Under the pieces are notes generated by a model. That model ran no database searches. It had not been told where the DNA came from and saw nothing but the letters and a program-made list of their open reading frames with translations. A stretch of 64,000 bases of DNA from Lomentospora prolificans (lineage: Eukaryota > Ascomycota > Sordariomycetes > Microascales > Microascaceae), in NCBI GenBank assembly GCA_029532625.1, contig JARFXM010000006.1, positions 3,224,001 through 3,288,000 on the forward strand. Direction: 5' to 3'. Positions 21,601-31,982 of this stretch are shown piece after piece. Every line of letters starts with the position of its first letter. The stretch's first letter is position 1. The position numbers and the translations under genes were made by a program.

Positions 21601-23778
21601 GACATATCCAACTGCCTTCTTAGGGTATATAGTGCCCCCCTCTTCAACACCTTTGTGGCTATAGCTACTTTAAGCCTCTACCTTGGCTACTGGCCCTTGT
21701 AGTTCAAACACTCTGCTACTATTATAATCTGGAAACCTAGTAAGGATAACTCTTAATTATATAAGCCCAAATCCTAGTACCTAATTACCCTACTTAGTAT
21801 GATAGGTAAAGCTATAGAGAAGGTTATTGCCTAAAGGCTTACTAATACTGTGGAAGCTAACTATATCCTCCTGGAGGGCTAAATGGGTAACTGTAAGGTA
21901 TAGTCTACTGAACTGGCTGCTTAACTGGTAGTGGATGTGGTTAAGAAGATATAGTAGAATAACTCTATGGCATCCCTCCTATAACTGGATCTCTAGGGTG
22001 CGTTTGATACTATCGACTATTACTAGCTTATCTATATACTTAAGTCCCTGAACCTCCTAGTATAGCTAATATCCTAGATTGAATACTACCTTAAAGATAG
22101 GACTATAGAGCTCTAGTTCGATGACTATACCTTAGAGACTATACCTACTATTATAGGGGTCCCCTAGGGATCCCCCCTCTCCCCTATCCTATTTATCCTC
22201 TTTACTATGCTACTCTTCTAGTGCCTCTAGACCTATTAGGGAGTTATAGCCTTGGGATATATGGATGATACTAACCTCCTTGCCCCTAGAAGAACCCCTG
22301 AAAAATGCTACTGTGCACTGGAGAGCATGTAGGATACTATAAGGTGGTAGGCTATAGAGAGGGGTATGTCCTTCTCCCCTAGGAAAAGTGAACTCCTCTA
22401 CTTTAGAAGGTTATATTAGCCCCCTATGGATACTATCTGGCTAGATACTATAACTACCCTAAGGCTGGCTGCCTCAGCCCACTTCCTTGGCATCTGGCTA
22501 GACTAGAAACTGTAGTTCTACGCCTACACTGAACAGGTTCGGCGTAAGCTCTGGACCCAGTGGTATGTGCTTATATGCCTCACTGCTAAGACATGGGGTG
22601 TAGACCTCCTATAGGCCCGTACTATCTTCACTATGGTTATCTGCAGTATGGTGGCCTATGGTGCGGCCGTCTGGCACACCCTGACCCTGAAAGATCAGTA
22701 GATCCTGACGAGAGCTACCTTATAACTTGACACAACCTAAACAGCCTATGCTCGTGTGGTTGTAGGGGCTTATAGAATGATACCTAACCTAGTAGTTATG
22801 ACTAAGATCAGCATCCCCCCCTAGACCTCTACCTTAACTAGTATGCTATGAGCCTCCTTAATCGAGGGGACTACTAACTCAAGTCTAAGGACCTATACTG
22901 CCAGGCTATAGAGACTATTAGGCCCTGTAATAGCTAATATATAGTAAGGGGCTGCCTCTACCCCTATGAGGAACATGATGATATCCTGTCTAGATGGATA
23001 TAGGTGACAACTACTAAAGAATAGAAGAAGTAAGTCTCTATATGCTTGGTTGCTACTAATACTTGCTTAGGTGTATCCTGTAAGGGTATGCTACCTAACT
23101 GGAATAGTAAGGATGTCTGCAGGGTATATAAGGGCCTTATATAGGCCTAGAGCAGCCTCCTAGTATAGGCCTGGACAGGATATATAGGCCTATGGGACTA
23201 CCTGTTATAGATGTGTATGGTGGACTCTCCAGCCTATGAATGTGGGACTGATACAGAGTCCTTCATATACTTGGTCCTCTTATACCTGCTAGTATATGTC
23301 TATCGCCTGGATAACTAGCTATATACCCCTGATTAACTATACTATGCTATAAGGAAGCCTAATACCTCTAGGCCTATCTTATAGTAGGTGATGTGTATAG
23401 GGCGCATCCTGATGTACAACCTGGCAGTATAGCTACAGGACTAGCTCGAGGAGCTGGAGGAAATTGAAGTAGTAGCAGCAGGAGATACTATGCTAGATGG
23501 GGTTATAAGGGAGGAAGGGGGAGGAGAAGGTGGTGGATCTATGGAGGATATTAGTGAGGACTGAAAAGGGGAAGATTGCTAATAATTACACTATAGAAGA
23601 TGGGCTAGTATAGTAGTGTTCATACTATACTGATACCTATTATAAAGTGGGGGATACAGCCCCTGCGAAGTATATGTACAGTATAGATAGCACTGGTGTC
23701 AGTTTCTGCCCATAGAGGGTTCTGACTGGCACTAGACCCTAATTGCCGTTGCGGCAGAATAGAGGGATTAAACCTAAC
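18616..23778 (+). mobile_element. RIP-degenerated non-LTR (LINE, Tad-like) retrotransposon
   Basis: The 5163-bp insert lies between two copies of a 15-bp target-site duplication and is plus-oriented. Translation in pieces shows an ORF1 with CCHC zinc knuckles at about 19905-20100 (CFYC, CAYC, CLNC). An AP-endonuclease follows: ADILFI, then stop, then EPSWNRL near 20330, and GDLNVHHLLWD with a downstream DLIW from 20647 to 20825. The reverse transcriptase includes KAASPDDISN near 21583, GVP-stop-GSPLSPILF near 22160, and GYMDDTNLLA at about 22256, the catalytic YxDD. Many glutamine codons now read TAG/TAA and histidines read tyrosine, as RIP (CpA to TpA) would produce. Stops occur every few codons, so no ORF survives and the element is dead. 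The family call (Tad/I-like) rests on domain order and motifs. Confidence 0.92.
18620..18676 (+). repeat. Three tandem monomers at the 5' end of the LINE
   Basis: AACTTTAATATACGC begins three tandem units at 18620, 18635 and 18656. The first unit is 15 bp; the other two are 21 bp with an added ATACGG or ATACGC. They lie immediately inside the left target-site duplication, so they belong to the 5' end of the element. They may be promoter monomers, as in some other LINEs (inference). Confidence 0.75.
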
Positions 23779-23793
23779 TTCAAATCCTCAGAA
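23779..23793 (+). repeat. Right copy of the 15-bp target-site duplication of the LINE
   Basis: Identical to 18601-18615 (TTCAAATCCTCAGAA). Normal, non-RIP sequence resumes directly after it. There is no long poly-A tail; the element ends in GGATTAAACCTAAC. Confidence 0.85.
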
Positions 23794-24289
23794 ATCAAAC
23801 CCGCGAGTGTCTCTCCACCTCACCTCTATGTACCCTTGGATGTGAAGTATGAGTTCTTGAGAAGCTTCTGGCAACCTTGACGAGCTTTTAAGAGAATCCT
23901 TGGGACTAAGATAGATTATGCTGCTGTGTGCTATTCATGCTTATGCCCATTAACATTTGGGTATTAGATTACCTGCCAGGCACAGGTTTCTTTTTTTGGG
24001 CAAGTCTGTCTGTTCTTGATCTTGGCTCGTGTGGAAAATCTTATGTAATAATAAGGTGTGAGGTGCCCTGGGACACTGTGATGGTGCCTTGTTCCTCAGG
24101 CAGTAGATTTCAATGAACGCGTCCGTTGGGCAATTTGAGGCCCTTTCGACCTGCCCCTCACAGATGGATTTTGCTTGTTGAAACGCTTGAGAGGCGAGAG
24201 TCGCCTCTGACCCCAAGTCTTGCTTGAAGTCGAGAAGAACGGAGTAATTGACAACTTCTTCCCTCCATTCAGAATCATTACCTGTTTCG
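23794..24289. other. Intergenic; upstream of the folylpolyglutamate synthase gene
   Basis: No gene was recognised. It probably contains the promoter of the gene starting at 24290, which places the LINE insertion within 500 bp of that start codon. Confidence 0.45.
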
Positions 24290-26153
24290 ATGAGCTTCTA
24301 TCGGACACCAATCCGAGCTATTCAAGCTTCAACGGCGCGCAACATCGACAATACTCGGCGATTCTCATGGCGCTGCGCCAATATGAGCGACGCTGCCTCT
24401 CTTCAGACATCGGCCGACAGAAATTATGAGGTAGTTTCCTTGGATTCGGAGTTTGATTTAGTTAGCTGACGAATGCCTCATCCGTTCAACCATAGGCAGC
24501 TGTTGCTCTCCTGCGATCAAGAATCCGCCGGCAACGGCCAGAAAAGAATGGAGGTGACTCAGGGCCGCTGCAAACCCGTGTGCCAGATGGAGAGGAGGAA
24601 TTGGATGTGAGAGGCACACCGAGCATAAAGGGGATGAAAGAATGGCTCCAAACGATTGGGCATTCGGTACGTTCCTCTATGTTGGCATGGCGAAAAAGAC
24701 AAACCGCGCCTGATTATGACTTACGCGCTGCAGATATCAGCCATTGATGACCTAAACATCATCCACGTCGCAGGTACAAAAGGGAAGGGAAGCACTTGTG
24801 CGTTCGCCGAGTCGATGCTAGGAGCGTTTGGAGAGCGGACTGGGTTCCCGCGGAAGACGGGCCTTTACACGTCGCCCCATCTACTCGACTTGGGTGAGAG
24901 GATACGACTCAACCGGCAGCCTATTTCCAAAGAGCTTTTCACCAAGTACTTCTTTGAGGTCTGGGACCCTTTATCGAAGTGCGAGACTATGCCACGCTAT
25001 CTGCAATTCCTAGCCATACTCTCTCTCCACACCTTCATCAGGGAGGGTGTAGATGCTGCTATCATTGAGACACACCACGGCGGCGAATACGATGCTACGA
25101 ATGTCGTAAAACATCCAGTCGTTGCCGTTGTCACTCCGCTTGGAATGGACCATGCGAAACAATTAGGGCCTACCATTCGAAATATCGCGTGGCATAAGGC
25201 GGGCATCTTCAAACCTGGAAGTGCTGTCTTCTCGGCAACGCAGGACTACGAAGAGACCGTTGATGTCTTAAAGCAAAGGGCGGCGGAGAATCAGGCGCTA
25301 CTCCGATTTGTCCCTCGGGATGACCCCGACTTACCTCGCAAGTCTCTACAGCTGAAGCCGGATGTTCAACGTGGCAATTGCGCGGTCGCGCTAGCCGCCA
25401 CTCGCGCTTTTCTTGAGGCAAAGTGTCCCAAAGAACTCGGCTCAATTCAGCCAGAAGACATCTCAAAAGGGATATCGCAGTTTAGTTGGCCCGGGCGATT
25501 CCAACAAATAGACTGTGGCCGCATCCAATGGTTCGTCGACGGCGCGCACAACGAGATGAGTGTCAGTAAAGCCGCGGAGTGGTTTGTCGACATGTCTGAA
25601 TCGTTAAGGTGTGTATACTCAATGCGTGGCAAGCACGTCTTTAGCAAAGACAGTAACTAAATTCTATTTTTAGTACATCGCCCGCACCTCAACGGATTTT
25701 GATTTTCAGCCAGCAGTCCAACGCACGCGACCCCGGTCCCGTCGTTGAGCGCCTCGCGTCATCACTGCAATGTGTCCGGATAGACCATGTCATCTTCTCT
25801 AACTGCAACGTACAGCAGGCCAACAGATCGCCCGAAAAAGGTTTGTTATGCGCATCTACTGCTTTATAGCCATCCATAGCTTGACTTGCTGACATGATCC
25901 AGTAGGAAGCGTTAACGATGCACAGGCCGCATACTATAACCAGCTTCGCCAGGAGTTCGTTAAAACTTGGGAACGGTTACACCCACAGTCACAAACGCAT
26001 CTCTCGCCAGACATCCCGAGCGCGATAAATATGGCTATGAAGTTTAGCGAGGGATCGGATAGCATGCATATTCTCGTTACGGGAAGTCTGCGTCTAGTGG
26101 GTGGCGCTCTTCGCTATCTTCAGCAGGTTGATAATGGCAAAGTCTCCAAGTAG
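24290..26153 (+). CDS. Folylpolyglutamate synthase (FPGS/FolC family)
   Basis: Five exons, 24290-24430, 24496-24666, 24734-25608, 25674-25840 and 25903-26153, give 534 residues. All junctions keep frame. The last acceptor could also be 3 nt further on, which would remove one Val. The enzyme adds gamma-linked glutamates to folates using ATP. Seen motifs are GMKEWLQTIGHS before the active site, the P-loop AGTKGKGST, the omega-loop-like segment YTSPHL with ERIRLNRQPI, and HGGEYDATN. Others are GMDHAKQLG followed by IAWHKAGIFKPG, and the C-terminal domain motif WPGRFQ with FVDGAHN. The Arg/Ser-rich N terminus (residues 1-30) looks like a mitochondrial presequence; an in-frame Met at residue 32 could give a cytosolic form. 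The usual GIGGxxDSTN block reads THHGGEYDATN here, so it may be a divergent paralog. Confidence 0.9.
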
Positions 26154-26574
26154 TAGCCTCGAGATACCCATGGACGCTGGCAAGCTATGCTATTGGTGTA
26201 GCAAAAGGACGTGCCAGGGAAAAAGGTAGCGGCTGCGCCGCGGCGCTTTCCTTGGTAGCATTTCGAGTTGCCTCCTAGCCCTGGGTTGGCTTTCCGGGGC
26301 GGATACTCGTGTCCACAAGCGTGATGTTTTGCACGATATCTGGGACAATATAATATGTCCAGTTTCAGAGGACTCTGCAAGGTAATGTTCCATTCTTCGC
26401 TTCCTATCATAGAAATAAATAGATACTTTGCATTCCAAGGCGCATCCTTTCGCCTGCGCTCAAGTGGGGATGTAGAGGTGAACCAAATATATCAAGTCGT
26501 GCGGTTTCAGTCGTGAATGAGCCATGCACGCGTCATCTATTTTATGAGACGAGTAGAGCCAGCATGAAGAGTGT
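26154..26574. other. Intergenic between FPGS and the Gly-rich ORF
   Basis: Overlapping minus-strand frames at 26120-26410 and 26190-26438 contain a CGHEYP-like Cys/His patch but no family that I can name. Left unannotated. Confidence 0.35.
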
Positions 26575-26793
26575 TCAGCCTCCTCCACCGCCGCCTCCGC
26601 CATCGCCACCACCTCCTCCTCCACCTCCATCTCCGCCCCCATCCCCACCATCACCTCCACCTCCACAGAAACAAGAAAGACAACCTTCAGCATCACCACT
26701 CATATCGTGATGTCTGCGGCGTTGTTTTTCCAATCGCTGCTGCTCCTTACGTGTCCTCGACAACCTGGAGCGCCTAAATGGCCAACAACACAT
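26575..26793 (-). CDS. Small Cys/Arg protein with Gly-Asp-rich tail
   Basis: The frame from the ATG at 26793 gives 72 residues. MCCWPFRRSRLSRTRKEQQ is an N-terminal pair of cysteines followed by a basic helix. A CLSCFC motif comes next, then a tail of about 30 residues made only of Gly and Asp. Cys-basic-Gly/Asp proteins of this type are common unannotated small proteins in ascomycetes, and N-terminal cysteines could be palmitoylated (inference). The tail is encoded by a simple repeat, so coding status is uncertain. The opposite strand reads as polyproline over the same bases. Confidence 0.4.
   Translation of the reverse strand: MCCWPFRRSRLSRTRKEQQRLEKQRRRHHDMSGDAEGCLSCFCGGGGDGGDGGGDGGGGGGGGDGGGGGGGG
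26576..26671. repeat. CCN/NGG simple repeat
   Basis: An interrupted run of CCT/CCA/CCG triplets, about 32 units, is almost pure pyrimidine with A on the plus strand. It reads Pro/Ser on plus and Gly/Asp on minus. Confidence 0.85.
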
Positions 26794-28707
26794 AGAGGAT
26801 GCTAGAGATGGCAAGGGTAGCCGACGGAGGGGGGGTTGGAAGTCGGGAAAACTTTGCAGATAAGATGACTGGTGGTATTGTATAGCGGTTATAGATCGCG
26901 AATTAATGGCGAGTATCGAGTATTTATTGAGGACGAGACTCCGGCCCGAAGAAAGAGCCAACGACCGGAATAGCTAAGTTGAAGTAGCTGGGGAAACATT
27001 CTCTTGTTGTCGGAATAGACTGGACATTTTATTGAAGATTTTTATTTTACACAAGTCCACAAAGGCTATGTTGCGCCTAATACCTGCAAGAGTTTGGGGG
27101 GCTATGCCACGGAGCTGGCGCTGTATGACGACTCCCGACACTCCCGACCCGACCAGACCCATACGGGCGGGCGCTCAGCGACACCTTTAACTGGCTGATA
27201 GGCACTCGCACAGGGGCTCAGCATCCTCACATCCATAGCTCGCGCAAATCCTTCCCGTCACGGAAATGTTGGCCTGGCGGTGCGGCGGCTGATGTCAGCA
27301 GGAACAAAGAAATCTGGGGCTGAGAGTCGTGCTGTGTGCTGTGTCGGTGTCGCTTTGGTTACGTGGCATGGCGTTTTCCTGTGTTCGATCAACGTTCAAA
27401 AAACGCCTATCTATTCAATTGAGGAGCAGACACAAGGCCTGGCCATGTGCTTCCATGCTGGTCTAACGCCTGCTCCAGTGTGTAAATGCTAAGGAGGCCT
27501 GGCGCTATTAACTCGAGGATCGTGATGGCGCCAATGAAAACCGCTCAATCGGGCACAGGGATTACTCTTAAAGCTGAGTGTTATGTTCAATTCCCTACGT
27601 GACTACTGAAAATCCAATAGGAGAGAAGACTATTGCATGAAGTTACTCTGCCGCTGATATGTGACAGCTGCGAATCGTGATAGGAACCTGCTCTCGAGCA
27701 TAACTTCGTCGGTGGCGTCCCTACAAGTCAATTGAATCTCGAAGGCGAGTGACACTCCATTTTGCGCAGCACAGTTAACAACTAAGGCAAACAATTTGCA
27801 ATTGTGAATTCAGGATATTAGAGTTTCCGAGTTGATAGCTGTAACTGGCCTTCCCTTCACTTTTTTTCAGGCGCTAATCAAAGGCAACTCCAAACAGTTG
27901 CGACGAAACATAGCAAGGATTAGTTGCTACCATTCTTGGACCGAAGTCATAATGCGAATATAAGTTGAATTTTGTTCACATTCAGGTTTAACGTATTCCA
28001 TGTAATTTAAGTCCCCCACCATTACCCGGCCTAATCGGCGGTGTAGCGTGAGTTTCGTCCGTCTGTCTCAACCTTTTCGGTTGGGCTTCCGCCGCTTGCC
28101 TGGGCTTCGTCCGTCTTTTGTCCGTTGCAGAAAGTCGTCCGATACAACTGGACCGACCCTTACATTGCGCCAAAGATGGAGAACTCTGATTCACTAGTCG
28201 CTCACAAGTAAGCTGCCAAGATGCGTCAGCTCGGTTCGATACTACCTACATATCGTATTCAAGTCGAATCATGCGCATCGTGAAAGCCGGTGCTCGGCGG
28301 TAAGAGTACCAATATTAGGCCTTGACCTTTTGGGACGCAAATGACCGGCTCTCTCGGTCTTGCGGCCTACCTAGATAGCGGCCCGTAACACTTCGGTCCA
28401 CTCAAAGCCATTTGGAATGCATCTGCTTCTGCACCTGCTGTTACAACTTTGCCATCGAGTCGTTATAGGCTATGATGGAGAAAGTATGCAACAAATCATT
28501 GACCTCCATTCAACCCTTCACCTGCGGACGAGAATGGTGTAGAACCAGGGGCTTGAAATTTCCACGTTGCTTCAAGCATCGCATCGGCTGACCTATCGAT
28601 AGAGAGCCAACAGCTCTCCAGTTTTCTGCCAGAACAACGCCTCGTGGGGTTGCTTGGCTTGGAACCTTATTTGGTACGCTACCTGGTATCAGCATCAAAT
28701 CGATGCG
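26794..28707. other. Gene-free stretch of about 1.9 kb
   Basis: No frame with family resemblance on either strand. The few frames of 60-90 codons (27280-27492, 27988-28194, 28510-28776) are unsupported. The right end is the promoter of the secreted-protein gene. Confidence 0.5.
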
Positions 28708-28715
28708 TATATAAG
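28708..28715 (+). promoter_or_regulatory. TATA box of the small secreted protein gene
   Basis: TATATAAG lies 127 bp upstream of the ATG at 28835. Confidence 0.5.
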
Positions 28716-28834
28716 CTGGCCTAGTTCCCTTCCTTGATGAACTATGTCGAGTCATACCTCGATTCCGTAACACCATATCAGTCCCTTTTCAGAATCGAAT
28801 ACGCAGTCGAGCTCTTTCACAGCCCTCCAAAAAA

Positions 28835-29357
28835 ATGAGAACTTCCTACGTTGCTTCTTTAATTTCTATTGTTATTGGATTGGCCATTGCCGTTCCAGTA
28901 CAAGATGCGCCTGCGGGCATCGTTGACGACGACTATGAGGGAATCGTAAGAGTGGAAGCTGATGGAAGCTTAACCGCGGTTGCCAGTCAGGTTGTTAGCG
29001 AGTAAGAGGTATCCCAAGACGTGTCACATGAAGGTTCTATTTGAACTAATTTCCACTGACAGAAGTAGCGAGGTGCTTGAGAAAAGGGCCGGGAATGTCG
29101 TGAGGGGATACCTCTGGACCGCCAACTGCAACGGCGAACATTGGGAGTGGTTCGGCAACGGCTGCTTCTCATACAGAAGTAATGGCGTTGTCAAGGATAT
29201 GTACTCCGTCTTGGCTAAGGGTCAGAACTGCAAGGTTGAGTTCTTTGAAAACGGCCAATGCGCTTTCCTCTGGGGTGGATCGACCAGCGGGTCCAACATT
29301 TGCGGTTATTACGGCAACAACGAAGCGTTCCAGAGCATACGGGTCAACTGCGACTAG
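28835..29357 (+). CDS. Small Cys-rich secreted protein with Kex2 propeptide site
   Basis: Two exons, 28835-29001 and 29063-29357, give 153 residues. The donor is GTAAGA at 29002, with branch candidates GAACTAAT and CACTGAC, and a CAG acceptor. Residues 1-20 form a signal peptide (MRTSYVASLISIVIGLAIAV). An acidic propeptide follows and ends in VLEKR, a dibasic Kex2 cleavage site, so the mature form would start at AGNVV and be about 88 residues. The mature part has six cysteines (three possible disulfides) and is rich in Gly, Asn and aromatics (EHWEWFGNGCFSY, CAFLWGG, CGYYGNN). I do not recognise the fold. It fits candidate effectors or antimicrobial/killer-like secreted proteins by architecture only. 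It lies convergent to the alpha-glucuronidase gene, with 90 bp between their stop codons. Confidence 0.75.
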
Positions 29358-29447
29358 TTATCAATAGGTAACCACGACCTGAAGAGTGTTAGATTAAAGT
29401 CTACTTGAGAAATTGAAATCAAGGGCTATATAGGCTACATCGTGGCC

Positions 29448-31982
29448 TCAATCTATCACCCCCTCGGGCAATATAGAGATGTAGTCAATAGGAGCAGGTT
29501 CTAGCCCATCGGGTGTGCCAACAATGCGTAGCGTGCTTCCAGACTCGACATGAACGTCCTTGAACGTGATGCGAGCCGCAGTATGTCCATCGATATAGGG
29601 GGATGGGGCGCGGCCGAGCTCGTACTCGAGGTCGCCATTCCACTTGCCCACTAGCTCCTCGTCCAAGTAAAGCTTCCACGTCGAATTGCCAATGGCCTGG
29701 TCGTAATAGTTAACTGCTACATTGTAGGTGCCTGTTTCTACCTCCAGCACCGTCGATGCCGTGCCCTCTGTTGAGTTATCCGAGGTGACGATGCAATGGA
29801 AGCCGCTTGCCGCTTCAAAAGGGCTGACGAGGTAGGAACGATAGCCATCAAGCTCCATATCCTCAGCTTCGATACGGTGTGGATGATTGCCGACACGCTC
29901 CAACTCATCCGGGATACCAGACTTATTAAAATAGAAGTTGTTGATAGAATCCCTCCAGACAAGCGAGTGGCCAGCCTGATAAATGAGGCGAAACAGGACG
30001 TGCTCGTAGCGCTCCTTATCTATCTTATCCTTTAGGCTCTCCCAACGCGGAACGAAGGTCTGCGCTACAGCGCTACCCTCGTAGTGTGCATCGTAGAAGT
30101 GCTGGATGACAGTCTTTCCGCTCTTGAGGACCTGGGTGTACGGGACGTGATGGAACCAGAGCAACAAGTTGTCAGGGGTTGTCTCGATGTCCTCATACAT
30201 CTGGGCCACCTCTTCAGGATACTGACCAGCGAATCCAGTACCATTCGACACGGTGCGGTCCATTCCAATAGTGTCGGCATCGGCGCGTGTCCACTGACCC
30301 CAAGGGTTGCCATCCTGCGACGCAGGATTGGGTCCGTAGTGGCCAAGAAGAATATCTGTGAGCGTCTGAATGCCCAGGTTACCAGTGTAATTTTCATAGG
30401 TGGGCCAAGACTCCATGGACAGCTCAGTAATAACGTCAATAACCTCTTGGTCGTGGCCAAACGTCATCTTGATCCATTCTTCCAGCATCTCGACAGAGTC
30501 CGAAGACGGATCCCAGGCGAGCCTTCCGTACGCGTAAAGGTTGGACATGGCTAAGTGGCTACCGAGCCAAGTGGTGTTATGACCCACGTTAACGACACCG
30601 GCGTAACCTCCCAGCTTGTTTCCGAAACGCCTACCGCTGATGATATCGGAAACAACCGAATCCTCACCGTCAACTCGGAGGTCAAAATCCAGGATCTCCT
30701 TCCACATGGGGGCAAGGTAAACCAAGTGAGCCTGCTGCCCGAGGTATTCCTGGGTGATTTGGAGCTCGACCGCGCTGGCAGTCTCCCGCAAGTGCGCGAA
30801 GAGAGGCGAGACGGGCTCACGAACCTGGAAGTCGATAGGGCCATATTTGATCTGGATGACGACGTTGTCCTCGAATTCGGGGTCGAGACCGTCGAAGAAT
30901 TCGACGGCGGCATTTGCGCGATCGGCCTTCCAGTTGAGGGTCTGGTTCAAGCTCTGGTGGTCGTAAACAAAGGCACGGAACATCAGGGTGCCACCGTACG
31001 GTTTCAGCGTCCGAGCAAAGAGATTCGCTCCGTCCGCCAGAGTTCGGTTGTAGGTAAGGGGGCCGGGCTGGCCCTCAGAATTGGCCTTGACCAAGTAGCC
31101 GGCCAGGTCAGGAATTCTCTCGTAGAGGGAATCGGTAATGCCTTGCCACCAGTCGATAACGACCTCGTCAAGCGGGTCAAATGTTTCCAAGCCACCTAAA
31201 GTCTGAGGTGAGGCAAAGTTGAGGGCGACACCGAGCTGGACACCGTAGGGGCGGAAGGCGTCGGCAATCCTAGCTAGACCATCCATATTTTCCGGCTTGA
31301 GGATGGTCTCGTTGGCGTTGACGTTATTGGAGACAACCGCGTTGATGCCGATAGATGCAAGGAGGCGGGCGTACTGGCCGGCGCGAGTGAGATCATCGCG
31401 GACCTTGCCGTCCCAGTAGAAAATAGAGTCGCCACCATAACCTCGCTCTACGCTCCCATGAGTACCTCCGTCTTGCAGGTTATCCCACTGGTTTACCCAT
31501 CGAATTGCGGCATCGGGATTCGAGGCAAACGCGTCGTCCGAGGTCTTTCCTTGGGCCAATCGTGCGAGGTACTGGAAAGTTCCGTACAAAGCCCCGCGCT
31601 CGTTTTGTCCGAGGATCAACACGTTGGCGCCCGAGATGCTGAGGTAGTAACCGTCTTCGGTAAGTTCTGGGAGGTCTTCGACGTCGCCGCCGCTCTCAGA
31701 ATAAGCCTCGACAGTACCCACGACCACGGCCGGAGTGTCGTCGTCCGTTCCGAACTCGCCAAAAGTCAATTCCTTGCCAAACATGCTGCTTATGCCATCG
31801 GCAAGCTCTTGACTAGCCGTGTGCACGGGCAGGCCCTCAGTCGCGTTAAGGGAGACGATAACGGACGGTAACCTCTTTTGGTAACAATTGGCACTCGGCA
31901 CTGGCGCGTAGCGCAGCCAGGCGGCCAGGCCATCCTCGGCAGCCGCGAGGCCGAGACACGCGAGCAAAAACAAGCTACGCAT
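29448..31982 (-). CDS. aguA: Secreted alpha-glucuronidase, glycoside hydrolase family 67
   Basis: One intronless exon gives 844 residues, the full family length. Residues 1-15 are a signal peptide (MRSLFLLACLGLAAA). The N-terminal domain is followed by the (beta/alpha)8 catalytic domain starting around RWVNQWDNLQDGGTHGSVERG (161-181). The blocks known to carry the catalytic acids are intact: LVKANSEGQPGP (Glu303, general acid), GPIDFQVREP (Asp384) and QITQEYLG (Glu412). These role assignments are by family memory, and the numbering is counted here. The enzyme removes 4-O-methyl-D-glucuronic acid from the non-reducing end of xylo-oligosaccharides and works after endoxylanases. Several N-x-S/T sites fit an extracellular glycoprotein. 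Family genes are usually controlled by XlnR and CreA; I did not find a convincing GGCTAA site in the first 300 bp upstream. Confidence 0.96.
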   Translation of the reverse strand: MRSLFLLACLGLAAAEDGLAAWLRYAPVPSANCYQKRLPSVIVSLNATEGLPVHTASQELADGISSMFGKELTFGEFGTDDDTPAVVVGTVEAYSESGGDVEDLPELTEDGYYLSISGANVLILGQNERGALYGTFQYLARLAQGKTSDDAFASNPDAAIRWVNQWDNLQDGGTHGSVERGYGGDSIFYWDGKVRDDLTRAGQYARLLASIGINAVVSNNVNANETILKPENMDGLARIADAFRPYGVQLGVALNFASPQTLGGLETFDPLDEVVIDWWQGITDSLYERIPDLAGYLVKANSEGQPGPLTYNRTLADGANLFARTLKPYGGTLMFRAFVYDHQSLNQTLNWKADRANAAVEFFDGLDPEFEDNVVIQIKYGPIDFQVREPVSPLFAHLRETASAVELQITQEYLGQQAHLVYLAPMWKEILDFDLRVDGEDSVVSDIISGRRFGNKLGGYAGVVNVGHNTTWLGSHLAMSNLYAYGRLAWDPSSDSVEMLEEWIKMTFGHDQEVIDVITELSMESWPTYENYTGNLGIQTLTDILLGHYGPNPASQDGNPWGQWTRADADTIGMDRTVSNGTGFAGQYPEEVAQMYEDIETTPDNLLLWFHHVPYTQVLKSGKTVIQHFYDAHYEGSAVAQTFVPRWESLKDKIDKERYEHVLFRLIYQAGHSLVWRDSINNFYFNKSGIPDELERVGNHPHRIEAEDMELDGYRSYLVSPFEAASGFHCIVTSDNSTEGTASTVLEVETGTYNVAVNYYDQAIGNSTWKLYLDEELVGKWNGDLEYELGRAPSPYIDGHTAARITFKDVHVESGSTLRIVGTPDGLEPAPIDYISILPEGVID

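Noticed and set aside
18700..23778. TA-rich, stop-ridden sequence considered as a centromere or AT-rich isochore
   Set aside because: LINE protein blocks are readable in order, and a target-site duplication delimits it; it is a RIP-damaged element.
26513..26710. Plus-strand polyproline ORF
   Set aside because: It is the mirror of the triplet repeat and has no signal peptide or conserved flanks; the minus-strand reading is slightly better supported.
30555..31199. Plus-strand frame of 214 codons
   Set aside because: It is an antisense shadow of the alpha-glucuronidase gene, caused by codon bias.
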